Shown piece by piece: positions 24,899 through 33,360 of a stretch of DNA of 64,000 nt (its first letter is position 1; the number at the start of each line of letters is the position of its first letter). The DNA comes from Pseudomonadota bacterium (GTDB taxonomy: Archaea; Thermoplasmatota; SW-10-69-26; JACQPN01; JAJPHT01). Location of the stretch: contig JAJPHT010000014.1 of assembly GCA_021325135.1 (NCBI GenBank), forward strand, positions 1-64,000, written 5' to 3'. The notes below the pieces were generated by a model. It worked only from the letters and a program-made list of their open reading frames with translations, made no database searches and had not been told where the DNA came from. The translations under genes were made by a program, and so were the position numbers.

Positions 24899-25807
24899 AT
24901 GGCTCCGCCCGACGTGGAGGAGAAGGCCCGTGCCCTGGACGAGCGAGGCCTGCTGGAGGCCCTGGGCCTCACGAAGTACGAGACCAACGCGTACCTCTCC
25001 CTCCTGCAGCTGGGCGTGAGCGACGCGCGCGAATTGTCGCGCGCCAGCGGCGTCCCCACGTCGAAGATCTACGAGACCATGGTGCGCCTGGAGGCGCTTG
25101 GCCTCGTGGAGGTGCAGGCCAGCCGCCCGCGCAAGTTCATGGCGCGTGAGGTGGGCGAGGCGCTGGACGAGCTGAAGAACGCCAAGCGCCGCGAGTTCGA
25201 GGGGCTCCTCAAGAGCCTCCCCTCCCTGGAGCAGCGCCTCAAGGTCCGCGCCCGCACGAGCCCCAAGGAGTCCACCTTCTGGAGCGTGACCACCTCCTGG
25301 CACGACTTCGCCAACAAGCACCTCGCCAAGGCCGCGGAGGCCAGCGAGGAGGTGCTCATCTACGTCGACCTCTCGGGCTGCTTCGGCGACCTGCTCCAGG
25401 CCATGAAGAGCGGCACGGAGCCCAAGAGCTTCAACGAGGCCGACATCCGGATCCTGGAAGCGATCCGCAACATCCGCAAGCACCTGCGCAACGAGAAGGT
25501 GAGCTTCCGCATCCTCGTGGGCGCGATGCCGGCCGACAAGGAGGCCGCCCGCGCGTGGATCAGCACCATCGGCGGGCCGCGCATGTCCACCAAGTTCCGC
25601 GTCGCGGAGCCCGGCCGCCAGCAGTTCCTCGTGCTGGACCGCGAGGGCGTCATCCTCCTCCTCATGAACCCCGCGCGCGTCGGCACGCCCCTGGGCAGCA
25701 CGTTCGCGCAGGACGCGGGCCTCGCGCGGGAGATCGTGGGCGCGTTCAACGAGATGTGGGACCGCAGCGAGCCCGTGGTGGCGCGCGCGCCGGTCGCGTC
25801 GGGCTAG
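24899..25807 (+). CDS. TrmB-family transcriptional regulator
   Basis: 302 aa. N-terminal winged helix (GLTKYETNAYLSLLQLG, ARELSRASGVPTSKIYETM) typical of TrmB, a dimerising coiled-coil region (ALDELKNAKRREFEGLLKSL), and a C-terminal PLD-like effector domain (about 125-290). TrmB proteins regulate sugar transport and central carbon genes in archaea. No sugar-transport gene is nearby; the convergent DUF3419 operon ends 4 bp inside its 3' end, so its target is unclear. Confidence 0.85.
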   Translation: MAPPDVEEKARALDERGLLEALGLTKYETNAYLSLLQLGVSDARELSRASGVPTSKIYETMVRLEALGLVEVQASRPRKFMAREVGEALDELKNAKRREFEGLLKSLPSLEQRLKVRARTSPKESTFWSVTTSWHDFANKHLAKAAEASEEVLIYVDLSGCFGDLLQAMKSGTEPKSFNEADIRILEAIRNIRKHLRNEKVSFRILVGAMPADKEAARAWISTIGGPRMSTKFRVAEPGRQQFLVLDREGVILLLMNPARVGTPLGSTFAQDAGLAREIVGAFNEMWDRSEPVVARAPVASG

Positions 25808-26883
25808 GGCGCCTTGGCGAGAAGCGCGGTGACGCGGTAGAGCCCCGTGCGCTCCAGCCGCGAGGCCGCCTCCGTCGTCTCCTCCTGGAGCGCGAGCCCC
25901 GCGCGCGCCGCCGCGGCCAGCGTGTGCGAGCCCACGCTGCGCAGCAGCAGCCGGCCGCCGGGCGCGAGACCCCGCGCGGCGCGGCGGAAGAGGCGCTCCA
26001 GCGCGTCGCCCTGGAGCCAGTCGGGCGCGTCGAGGAGGTCGACGGCGTCGTAGGTCTCCGGCCGGCCTGCCAGGTGCGCTGCCACGTCGCCCACCTCGAC
26101 GCGCAGCCGGCGCGCGCCGCGACGCATGGCATCCAGACGCCGGGGGCGCAGGTGCGCGGGCGGCGTCGCGTAGCGGTGCAGCGTGGCCAGCTGCATCCAC
26201 GGGTTGTCGCGCAGCAGCGTGTGGGAGAACACCTCGTCGAGGCGGCGCGCCAGCACGCGGTCGTAGTCGCGCAGCGCGGCGGCCTGCTCGGCGGGCACGC
26301 CGAAGAGGCGCAGGAAGGGGCGCTGCGCGACGGCGCGGGCGAGGTCCGGCGCCAGGAGACGCGGCGCCAGCTCCTCGCGCCACAGGGCGTGGCTCTCCGC
26401 CACGTCGCGGCACTCCAGCAGGCGCTCGAGTGCGGGGAGGCCGCCCCGCGAGCGCACGAACGCGCGCACCCAGCGCAGCGGGCGGCCCGCGGCACCGTGG
26501 AGGTGGAAGCTCTCCTCGAAGGAGTCCGCGCGTTCGCGCCAGTGCTCCAGCGTGCCGGGCGGCAGGTCCAGGCGCGGCAGCAGCGCGGCGAAGGCCGGGT
26601 AGCGCCCGTCGCCGAAGAGGGGCGCGTAGTCGCCCGGCGAGCGCAGGAGCGTCTGCCGCTTCAGGCGCGCGAGGTGGACCTGCGCCGGGTTCACGTCCAG
26701 GGCCAGCACGTCGGCGCCGCAGGCGGCGTAGGCCAGGGCGTTCTCGCCCGCGCTCGCGATGCAGAGCACGCGCTCGCCGGGCCGGGGCGCCAGGAGGTCC
26801 GCGTTGAGGTCGGTGTCCTCCCACATGACGTGGAAGGCGGCCTCCCCCTGGCGCAGCGCGAGGCGCTGGGGCGCCCACGTCAC
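25804..26883 (-). CDS. DUF3419 / BtaA-like SAM-dependent 3-amino-3-carboxypropyl transferase
   Basis: 359 aa, GTG start in a GTGA overlap with the ligase gene. The Rossmann motif VLCIASAGENALAYAACGAD followed by VLALDVNPAQVHLARLK is the hallmark of DUF3419/BtaA proteins, which move the aminocarboxypropyl group of SAM to a lipid hydroxyl to build betaine-lipid headgroups. A second SAM-like half lies near the C-terminus (YDAVDLLDAPDWL, LAPGGRLLLRSVGSHT). In an archaeon the acceptor cannot be an ordinary diacylglycerol, so either an ether lipid or a different acceptor is involved. Confidence 0.8.
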   Translation of the reverse strand: MTWAPQRLALRQGEAAFHVMWEDTDLNADLLAPRPGERVLCIASAGENALAYAACGADVLALDVNPAQVHLARLKRQTLLRSPGDYAPLFGDGRYPAFAALLPRLDLPPGTLEHWRERADSFEESFHLHGAAGRPLRWVRAFVRSRGGLPALERLLECRDVAESHALWREELAPRLLAPDLARAVAQRPFLRLFGVPAEQAAALRDYDRVLARRLDEVFSHTLLRDNPWMQLATLHRYATPPAHLRPRRLDAMRRGARRLRVEVGDVAAHLAGRPETYDAVDLLDAPDWLQGDALERLFRRAARGLAPGGRLLLRSVGSHTLAAAARAGLALQEETTEAASRLERTGLYRVTALLAKAP

Positions 26884-28160
26884 GCGACCGCCTCCGCGAC
26901 GATGGGGCGCCACTTGGCGCCGCGGCGCGCGTGGGGAAGCTCCTCCGCGCGCACGCAGCGCACCTGCGCGCCGCCGCGCGTCGCGAAGGCGCGCTCCAGG
27001 ATCGGCAGGATCTCGGCGTCGCAGTCGCGGCGCGCCACGTAGTGGAACGCGACGCGGTCGCCCCCCTCGTGGACCATCTGATATCGCTCCACGGGCGCGC
27101 CGGCGAGGATCACCTCGTAGCAGGCGTCCAGCAGGAAGCCGGGCGTGAGGACGCGGCCGCCGGGGAAGCGGAAGGCGTCGTTGGCGCGCCCCTCCAACTC
27201 GACGAGCTCGGGGAAGGGCCAGCTGCACGGGCAGTCCGTCTCGCGCAGGCGCCCCAGGTCCCCCTGCTCGTAGCGCAGCACGGGGTTCGTCCACTCGTGG
27301 AGGTTCCACCCCACCAGCCGCCCCCCGTCGTCCTCGAGCCAGACAAGGTCGGTGAAGACGTGATAGCGCCGCTCCGGGCACTCCGCCGCGACGCGGCCCA
27401 GCTCCTCGGTGCTGTATTCGTCCAGCACGGGGGCGCCCAAGGCCTCGGAGAAGCGGTCGCGCTCGGCGCGCGTCGAGGCCTCCGAGTTGGTGCTCACGAG
27501 CCTGAGGCGCTCGCGGATGCGCGCCATCTGCGCGGGCGTGGCGGCCTCCAGAAGCTCGCGCAGGTGGCTGGGGTAGGCCGCGAGGACGTGCGGGCGCGCG
27601 GCGGCGAGGCGGCGCGCGATCTCGGCGGGCGGCGTGAGCGTGGGCACGTAGACCAGGGGATAGAGGCCCAGCACGGAGCCTACGGGGTAGGGCGAGGTGT
27701 AGACGTAGGCCTGCACGTGCCAGGGCCGATAGCGGAACGCGGGGCGCCACATGCGCCGCGTCGCGAGGCCGTGGTGGGCGAGGCGAGTGGGGTCGTGGCG
27801 CAGCGTGAGCGTCGCGCCGCTGGTGCCCGACGACACGCTGGGCAGCAGGCGCTCCGGCCGCGCGCGGCGGTCCACCACCGAGGGGCCCGCGCGCAGGAGG
27901 TCCGCCTTGGCGACCCGCGGCACGAGGCGCAGCGCGTCCTCGTCGGCGCGCAGGTGGGCGGGCGAGAAGCCGTGCGCGTCGTAGTGCGCGCGGTAGAACG
28001 GGCTGCGGTCGTACGCGTGCTCGACGAGGCGCCGCATGCGGCGCAGCGCGAAGGCGCGCTGCTCGCGGGGCGGGCGCCGCAGCGCGCGGGCCTGGGATGC
28101 CGCGTGCGCGGGGGCGCGGGCGAGGTTCAGCAGCGTCTCGGCGGGGGTGAGGGCACGCAT
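26880..28160 (-). CDS. PaaK/CapK-like adenylate-forming ligase
   Basis: 426 aa member of the phenylacetate-CoA ligase / CapK group of the ANL superfamily. The phosphate-binding loop is VSSGTSGATLTL (near 108-119), the adenine motif is LDEYSTEELG, and NPVLRYEQGDLGRL contains the conserved YxxGD. The N-terminal YDRSPFYRAHY is typical of the group. It would activate a carboxylic acid as an acyl adenylate for transfer to CoA or another acceptor. Placed between a VTT-like membrane protein and the DUF3419 transferase with no intergenic space, so the three form one unit. Three of the Cys in CPERRYHVF and DCPCSW may be structural. Confidence 0.8.
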   Translation of the reverse strand: MRALTPAETLLNLARAPAHAASQARALRRPPREQRAFALRRMRRLVEHAYDRSPFYRAHYDAHGFSPAHLRADEDALRLVPRVAKADLLRAGPSVVDRRARPERLLPSVSSGTSGATLTLRHDPTRLAHHGLATRRMWRPAFRYRPWHVQAYVYTSPYPVGSVLGLYPLVYVPTLTPPAEIARRLAAARPHVLAAYPSHLRELLEAATPAQMARIRERLRLVSTNSEASTRAERDRFSEALGAPVLDEYSTEELGRVAAECPERRYHVFTDLVWLEDDGGRLVGWNLHEWTNPVLRYEQGDLGRLRETDCPCSWPFPELVELEGRANDAFRFPGGRVLTPGFLLDACYEVILAGAPVERYQMVHEGGDRVAFHYVARRDCDAEILPILERAFATRGGAQVRCVRAEELPHARRGAKWRPIVAEAVA

Positions 28161-28721
28161 TCAGATTCCTCCGTAGCGGACGAAGATGGCGGCGTAGATG
28201 GCGGCGTAGAGGACGATCCACAGGGCGACGTATGCCGCGAGGACGGCGCGGGGGCGGCGCGCGAGGGGCCCGCGCAGGGCGAGGCCCGCGAGGCCGAAGC
28301 CAAGCGCGACGGGCAGGAAGCGCTCCAGCCGGGCGGGGACGCTCAGCAGGGCGAACGGCCCCGCGGGCGCGTGCGCGAGGCCCAGCTCGTCGGCGTATAC
28401 CTTGTAGGGGATGCCGCTCGCGGGGCCGGAGAGCATCGCGGCCGGACCGCGCGCGGCGACCTCGCCGTGGACCTGGGCGATCATGCCGGCGGGGATGCCA
28501 GGCAGGCGCGGCAGGAGCGGCGCGAAGAGGGCCGGGTGCGTGAGCACGACGAGGCCCCCCAGGAGGGCGCCCGCGGTCGCGGCGGCGGTGGCGGCGAGGC
28601 CGACGCGCCAGTCGCGCAGAGCGATCCAACCCAGGAGCGCGTCGGGCACGACGAAGAGCACCGTGGCCTCGGCGAAGCCCCAGGCGAAGGCCGCGGGGAG
28701 CGCCCAGCGCAGGTCGCGCAT
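28161..28721 (-). CDS. VTT/YqaA-like membrane protein
   Basis: 186 aa from the Met at 28719-28721 (an in-frame Met at 28754 would add 11). About five membrane segments; FAWGFAEATVLFVVPDALLGW at the start and LLPRLPGIPAGM in the middle loop resemble the VTT (DedA/TVP38/YqaA) group, whose members include lipid scramblases. The stop is immediately followed by the ligase start codon. First gene of the DUF3419 operon. Confidence 0.65.
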   Translation of the reverse strand: MRDLRWALPAAFAWGFAEATVLFVVPDALLGWIALRDWRVGLAATAAATAGALLGGLVVLTHPALFAPLLPRLPGIPAGMIAQVHGEVAARGPAAMLSGPASGIPYKVYADELGLAHAPAGPFALLSVPARLERFLPVALGFGLAGLALRGPLARRPRAVLAAYVALWIVLYAAIYAAIFVRYGGI

Positions 28722-28806
28722 CGTCACGCCTCCCCAGGCGATCCCCGGGCACAAGAGGATTCTGATTTTTCTACTACCTTTGGGAGTGAAAAAGGCGTAT
28801 CCTTCT

Positions 28807-29610
28807 TCACTCGTCCAACAGCGTCGCCCTTACGGCCTCGCGCACCGCCGCGCCGCCCAGCTTCCACGCCTCCAGGTGCCCCGCGCCCTCCACGACGTGG
28901 TGCCGCGCGAGCGGGCTCGCTGCGCGCACGAGGCGCCGCGCGTGGTCGGGGGGCACGCCGTGGTCCGCGGAGCCGCTGAGGTAGAGCACGCGGTCGGCCT
29001 TGGCCTCCAGAGCATGCGCCTCCGCGGGGAGCCAGCGCGCGCCCTCGGGCGCCAGCGCGCGTGATAGCACGCCGCCCGCGCGCAGGAGGGGGCGCCCCTT
29101 CACGCGGTACTGGAGGAGGTCGGGCGCCACCTGCTCGAAGATCGCGCTGGCCACGCCGCGCTCGTCGCGCGCCAGGGCGTGGTGCGCGAAGTAGCCCCCG
29201 AGGCTCACGCCCCAGACGTGGAGGGGCAGGTCGGGGAAGCGACGCCGCGCCCACGCCAGCACGTCGGCCCACTCGCGGTGGTAGAGCCCCTGCATGGCGT
29301 CGCTCTCGCCGAAGCCTCCATGGTCGAACGTGACGACGGAGAAGCCCAGCCCGCGCAGGAACGGGATGCGCTGGTCGCGGTGGAAGTACCCCTTCGCGGG
29401 CCCGATGCCCGGGTGGCCCAGCAGCACGACGCCGCGCGGCTCCGCGCTGGGGAAGAGGAGCGCCGCGAGCACACCGCCCGCCGCTCGCGGGACGCCGAAG
29501 GGCTGCGCGCCCCACTCCGCGGGCGGCGCGTCCTGCGGCTGCGCGAAGAGGTCCGCGAGGAAGGCGCGCTCCAGCAGGCGTTGGAGGACGCGCTCGTCCC
29601 GCGGATTCAT
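28807..29610 (-). CDS. Alpha/beta hydrolase
   Basis: 267 aa serine hydrolase. Nucleophile elbow WGVSLGGYF (Ser in GxSxG), the oxyanion-side VVLLGHPGIG near residue 60, a charge-relay Asp in SGSADHGVPP and the His in GAGHLEAW. There is a lid of about 60 residues between the nucleophile and the Asp. Cytosolic (no signal peptide); substrate unknown. It starts 22 bp after a small membrane gene on the same strand. Confidence 0.85.
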   Translation of the reverse strand: MNPRDERVLQRLLERAFLADLFAQPQDAPPAEWGAQPFGVPRAAGGVLAALLFPSAEPRGVVLLGHPGIGPAKGYFHRDQRIPFLRGLGFSVVTFDHGGFGESDAMQGLYHREWADVLAWARRRFPDLPLHVWGVSLGGYFAHHALARDERGVASAIFEQVAPDLLQYRVKGRPLLRAGGVLSRALAPEGARWLPAEAHALEAKADRVLYLSGSADHGVPPDHARRLVRAASPLARHHVVEGAGHLEAWKLGGAAVREAVRATLLDE

Positions 29611-29632
29611 CGCGTCCCCATGGCGGCTCCGC

Positions 29633-29869
29633 TCACAAGGGTTTCGGGGTCGTGCGCACGCGCAGCAGCGCGTACACGGGGTCCCATTCCTTTCGAGCCG
29701 TGAGGAAGAGGTACGCCGCCAGGCCGGCCAGCGAGAGGCCGATGGGCCCCGCGCGCGGGACGCGCAGCGCGAACCAGACGACCCACGCCGCGGCGACGAG
29801 GAGCGCCGCGGCGGCGTTGCGCGGGACGTACTCCTGCTCCCCGACGTTGCGCCGGGCCTTGCGGACCAT
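29633..29869 (-). CDS. Small two-TM membrane protein
   Basis: 78 aa: basic N-terminus (MVRKARRNVGEQEY), two membrane helices (about 20-36 and 43-58) and a basic tail. Sits between the metalloprotease and the hydrolase genes on the same strand, with gaps of 24 and 22 bp. Function unknown. Confidence 0.55.
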   Translation of the reverse strand: MVRKARRNVGEQEYVPRNAAAALLVAAAWVVWFALRVPRAGPIGLSLAGLAAYLFLTARKEWDPVYALLRVRTTPKPL

Positions 29870-29893
29870 GCTCCCGTCTCGGCGCGGCCGGGC

Positions 29894-30712
29894 TTAAGGG
29901 ACGCCCTCATTCCCGGGGGCGAGGGCCTCCACGGGCCGCCCGCCGCCGCAGTGGACGCAGACGCGCCAGGCCTGCGTCTCGCCGTGGACCGCGATCTCCG
30001 CGTCGTGGAAGGAGTGCCCGCGCCGCTCCACCGCGCACGGGCCGTCCATCTCCTCCTCGCTCAGGAGCCGCACGCGGCCCACCTCCGCGCGGGGGCGCAG
30101 CGCGCGCCAGCCCAGCCACGCCAACGCGCCCACCACCAGGAGCAGCCCGAGGCCGCCGCCCACGAGGCGCGCGAGGTCGCCGGGCCTCCACGCCGTCTCG
30201 GCAGCGTAGGAGGCGTGCGGCGCCATGATATCACCCGGGATGCTGGAGTGGCCGAAGCCCAGCGCGTGCCCGATCTCGTGCTCGCTCACCTCGCGCACGA
30301 GGCGGTACGCGACGTAGGTGCCGTCCTCGCGGCGCGCGATGACCTCGATGGGCACGGGGCGCTCGAAGGGGCGCGCGCAGCCCAGGGCGCCCGGCGCCTC
30401 TTCGCACAGGGGCCCGACGCGCCCCGCATCGCGGAACCAGAAGACGACGTCCGCCTCGCTGGCGTTGGCCACCTCGACGAACGTGACGTTCCACCGGAGG
30501 CGCCCGTTGCCGCCGGCCTCCCACCAGCGCAGCGCGGCGCGCACCTCGTCCGCGAAGCCCGCGTCCGCGCTCGTGAGGTTGGAGAAGTCGAGCTTCACGC
30601 GCACGGGCACGTGGCCGAACGGGTTGGTCGCGCCCTCGGGGAACTCGCTCCCCTGCGCCAGGACGGGCGTGGCGAGGAGAACCACGAGCAGGAGCGCCGC
30701 GGCGCGGGGCAC
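29894..30712 (-). CDS. Membrane-anchored matrixin-like zinc metalloprotease
   Basis: 272 aa. Signal peptide (1-19), an extracellular catalytic domain with HEIGHALGFGH (145-155, the metzincin HExxHxxGxxH zinc site) and a Met-turn DIMAPH (161-166), a membrane helix (about 186-206) and a cytoplasmic tail with a possible Cys knuckle (CVHCGGG). The domain size of about 140 residues and the short Met-turn distance fit matrixin-type peptidases. There is no recognisable pro-domain cysteine switch. It probably trims surface or secreted proteins. First of a run of four same-strand genes. Confidence 0.8.
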   Translation of the reverse strand: MPRAAALLLVVLLATPVLAQGSEFPEGATNPFGHVPVRVKLDFSNLTSADAGFADEVRAALRWWEAGGNGRLRWNVTFVEVANASEADVVFWFRDAGRVGPLCEEAPGALGCARPFERPVPIEVIARREDGTYVAYRLVREVSEHEIGHALGFGHSSIPGDIMAPHASYAAETAWRPGDLARLVGGGLGLLLVVGALAWLGWRALRPRAEVGRVRLLSEEEMDGPCAVERRGHSFHDAEIAVHGETQAWRVCVHCGGGRPVEALAPGNEGVP

Positions 30713-30742
30713 GCGCCCGCACCGGCGGCGGGGCTCAAAGGC

Positions 30743-31027
30743 CTACTGCCTGTGGTGATGGCGCGTGTCGATGCCCGCGATCATGTAGACGGGGTCCACG
30801 TGGACGAAGGAGGAGAGCAGCAGGTACGCGATGGCCGGGAAGCCCGCGAGGACGAGGATGATGGTGGCGTTCTCGTCCAGCGCGACCAGGAAGGGCATGG
30901 CGGCCAGGATGGCCAGCGCGATCGCGACGCGGATGCCCTCGTCGAGGACGCCGACGTTGCCGGGCACGTTCTCGTGCATGCCAAGGTGGTGCGCGGAGGG
31001 GCCGATAAGGGGGTGCCCCATTCCCAC
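30743..31027 (-). CDS. DUF2892-like small membrane protein
   Basis: 94 aa. NVPGNVGVLDEGIRVAIALA, then a second helix and VDPVYMIAGIDTR, match the two-helix YgaP-like/DUF2892 plan, with the usual CPLY replaced by DPVY. It starts 3 bp after the Nudix-like gene's stop and is probably co-transcribed with it. The His-rich end (RHHHRQ) is unusual. Confidence 0.65.
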   Translation of the reverse strand: MGMGHPLIGPSAHHLGMHENVPGNVGVLDEGIRVAIALAILAAMPFLVALDENATIILVLAGFPAIAYLLLSSFVHVDPVYMIAGIDTRHHHRQ

Positions 31028-31030
31028 CCG

Positions 31031-31573
31031 TCAAAACGACGGCGCGGGCGGCCGTCGCCAGGCCTCCGCCACGTCGTCGTGCCCGCGGGCGTAGGCCGAC
31101 GCGGGGAGCGTCGCGAGGTCGTGCCACGCCAGCGCGGCGTACCAGGGCGGCGGCTCGACGCGAAGCCCGCGGGGCGCGGCCGTGTCCAGGAGGAAGCACA
31201 CGTCGTGGTGGCGCTCCCCTGGCAGGCGGTCCAGCTCGTAGACGAACGTCGCGACGCGCGGCTCGCCCAGGCGGAGGCCGTCCACGCCGAGGATCTCGCG
31301 GGCCACGCGCAGCGCCGCGTCGCGCGGGTCCTCGCCCAGCTTGAGATGGCTTGCGGGCACGGTCCACCCGGTGGAGTAGCGCCGCACGCGGCCCGCGTCG
31401 AGCCCCGTGAGCGCGGCCCATCGCGAGTCCTCCGCGTAGCGCCCCAGCAGGACCTCGCCCCGCTCGTTGCGAAGGAAGAGGAACGCGGAGAGGCACAGGC
31501 CGCCGGGCGGCGCGCGGTCGAAGCCGCCGGGGAACGCGCCGGGCGAGATCGCGAGGAAGGGGCCGGTGGGCAC
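31031..31573 (-). CDS. Nudix-like hydrolase with a degenerate Nudix box
   Basis: 180 aa. LFLRNERGEVLLGRY and the following strand pattern are Nudix-like, but the box around GEDPRDAALRVAREILGVDG lacks the first Gly and two of the three catalytic Glu residues (RVAREILG instead of REUxEExG). Either it has lost pyrophosphohydrolase activity or it uses other acids. Coupled to the DUF2892-like gene. Confidence 0.6.
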   Translation of the reverse strand: MPTGPFLAISPGAFPGGFDRAPPGGLCLSAFLFLRNERGEVLLGRYAEDSRWAALTGLDAGRVRRYSTGWTVPASHLKLGEDPRDAALRVAREILGVDGLRLGEPRVATFVYELDRLPGERHHDVCFLLDTAAPRGLRVEPPPWYAALAWHDLATLPASAYARGHDDVAEAWRRPPAPSF

Positions 31574-31609
31574 GGGGGAGACTGCCCGTGGAGGCGCGTC
31601 AAGGCTTCG

Positions 31610-32422
31610 CTATCCCGAGAGCCACCCGCCGTCGACGTAAAACGCCTCGCCGGTGCAGTAGGCGGCCTCGTCGGAGGCGAGGAACGCGATGAGCGCGCCC
31701 ACCTCCTCGGGCTTCCCCGCGCGGCCCAGCGGGATGCGCCCCAGCATGGCCTGCCGCGCGGCGGGGTCGCGCAGGAACGAGGAGGTCATGTCGGTGTCGA
31801 TGACGCCGGGCGCCACGGCGTTCACGGTGATGCGGTGCGGCGCCATCTCCAGCGCCATGGACTCGGTCATGCCGATGATGCCGCCCTTGGAGGCCGCGTA
31901 GTGCGTGGCGCCGGGGAAGCCGACGCCCACGCCGCCCGACGCGATGGAGGCGACGTTCACGATGCGCCCCTCGCGGCCTTCGCGGATCATCTCCCGCGCC
32001 GCGGCGCGCGCCACGAGGAACTCGCCCTTGAGGTTCGTGTCCACGACGCGGTCCCACTCGGCGTCCGGCATCTCCACCATGGGCGTGGAGCCCGCGACGC
32101 CGGCGTTGTTCACGACGATGTCAAGCCGGCCCAGGCGGCGCGCGGCCTCCTCCACCATGGCGTCGACCGCCCGCGCGTCCGTCACGTCCGCCTGGAGGAC
32201 GATCGAGCGCCGGCCCATCTTCTCAAGGGTCTGCCGCGTCTCCTCCACGGCCTCGGGGTGCGCAGCGTAGCCCAGCGCGACATCGGCGCCCTGCCGCGCC
32301 AGCGCGAGGGCCGCGCCGCGCCCGATGCCTCGTCCGCCGCCGGTGACGAGGGCGACGCGGCCGGTCAGGTCGAACAGGCGTCCATAAGGGTCTGCGCGGG
32401 GCATGGGCATCGGGCTCCCCAT
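31610..32422 (-). CDS. Short-chain dehydrogenase/reductase (FabG-like)
   Basis: 270 aa classical SDR. Nucleotide-binding TGGGRGIG (27-34), NNAG motif (about 105-108), catalytic Ser in VASIASGG and YAASK (Tyr and Lys), and a C-terminal YVDGGW typical of FabG-type 3-oxoacyl reductases. The extra N-terminal residues include Met-Pro-Met-Pro, so the true start may be one of the Met codons at 32422 to 32404. With several acyl-CoA dehydrogenases in the window, a role in acyl metabolism is possible. Confidence 0.85.
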   Translation of the reverse strand: MGSPMPMPRADPYGRLFDLTGRVALVTGGGRGIGRGAALALARQGADVALGYAAHPEAVEETRQTLEKMGRRSIVLQADVTDARAVDAMVEEAARRLGRLDIVVNNAGVAGSTPMVEMPDAEWDRVVDTNLKGEFLVARAAAREMIREGREGRIVNVASIASGGVGVGFPGATHYAASKGGIIGMTESMALEMAPHRITVNAVAPGVIDTDMTSSFLRDPAARQAMLGRIPLGRAGKPEEVGALIAFLASDEAAYCTGEAFYVDGGWLSG

Positions 32423-32473
32423 GGCGGCCCTTCTCCATGGGCGTGCCGCCGAACGCCTTCGGCTGGCGAGCCC

Positions 32474-33055
32474 TCAGACGACGAAGGTCATGCTCATCAG
32501 CACGTAGTCCGCGACGGGCGAGGTCCCGCTGGCGGGGAGGATCTCCAGCCAGTAGGAGACGACGGCGTTCTGCTGCGGGAGCGTCGCCTTCGCGCCCGCG
32601 AGGATGGACGCCGTGCCGCCCGCGGGGATGGTGACGAGCGCGCCCGCCGTGCCCGCCGCGGGCGCCACGCCGTTGGTGACGTTGAACTCGCTGGTCACGG
32701 TGGCGCCCAGGCGGATCTGCATCTCGCAGACGAGGCAGCGCGACGCGGAGGCGGAGGCCGACTGGAAGACGAGCCGCGCGCGCACCGCCTGGCTCCCCGG
32801 GTTCGCGAGCCGCGTGTTGTTGGACGAGGCCTCGACGACGCCGCCGGGGAGGGCGGAGAGCGTCGCGCTGCTGCTGGTGTTCGTGGAGCTGATGGTCGCG
32901 CCGTCAGGGCCCGCCGAGAGCTGGAGCGGCAGCGTCGCGAACGCGGCGAGGCCCAGCGTCTCGCGGGAAGGCGCCGGGTAGGCGACGCTCCGCGTCCCGT
33001 CGGCCGCGCCCACGGCGAGGAGCAGGACGGCGAGGGGCAGCGCGGCGCGGCTCAC
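32474..33055 (-). CDS. Secreted pilin-like paralog
   Basis: 193 aa, GTG start overlapping the preceding gene by 4 bp (GTGA). N-terminal hydrophobic segment, then YPAPSRETLGL and LSAGPDG, which line up with YPTPSTATLSL and WSAGPD of the pilin-like protein at 33361-33936; the two are diverged paralogs. CLVCEMQI adds a Cys pair. Probably a surface filament or sheath component encoded with its paralog. Confidence 0.65.
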   Translation of the reverse strand: MSRAALPLAVLLLAVGAADGTRSVAYPAPSRETLGLAAFATLPLQLSAGPDGATISSTNTSSSATLSALPGGVVEASSNNTRLANPGSQAVRARLVFQSASASASRCLVCEMQIRLGATVTSEFNVTNGVAPAAGTAGALVTIPAGGTASILAGAKATLPQQNAVVSYWLEILPASGTSPVADYVLMSMTFVV

Positions 33056-33351
33056 GCCTGGTGGCCGCCCCCCGGTGTGGCCGCACCTGGGGCCGCCGGG
33101 CGCGGCGTGAGCGCGCGCCACGCCACCAGGGCAAGCGCCATCGACAGGTAGAGCGCGTCCACCGCGAGACCCAGGAGCGAGGCGCGCAACGCGGCGTTGG
33201 CCACCATGAGGGCGACGCCCGCGAGGCCCAGCGCCAGCGCGAGGCGCTCCTGTGCGGCGCGGCGCGCAGGCATCGTGAGCAGGAGCGACGCCGCGAGCAC
33301 GCCGCCGAAGGTCAGCCCCTTCATCGCGGCTTCGAGGAGGGTCCACGCCAC
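33052..33351 (-). CDS. Three-TM membrane protein in the pilin-like cluster
   Basis: 99 aa with about three membrane segments (12-27, 36-55, 60-80) and a Pro/Gly-rich tail. Lies between the two pilin-like genes with 9 bp and overlapping spacing, so it is likely part of the same export or assembly unit. Family not recognised. Confidence 0.6.
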   Translation of the reverse strand: MAWTLLEAAMKGLTFGGVLAASLLLTMPARRAAQERLALALGLAGVALMVANAALRASLLGLAVDALYLSMALALVAWRALTPRPAAPGAATPGGGHQA

Positions 33352-33360
33352 GTCATCACC

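Noticed and set aside
23864..26879. Very long minus-strand frame running upstream of the EEP gene
   Set aside because: It lies antisense to TrmB and other genes and is compositionally a shadow; only the part from 23863 down matches a family.
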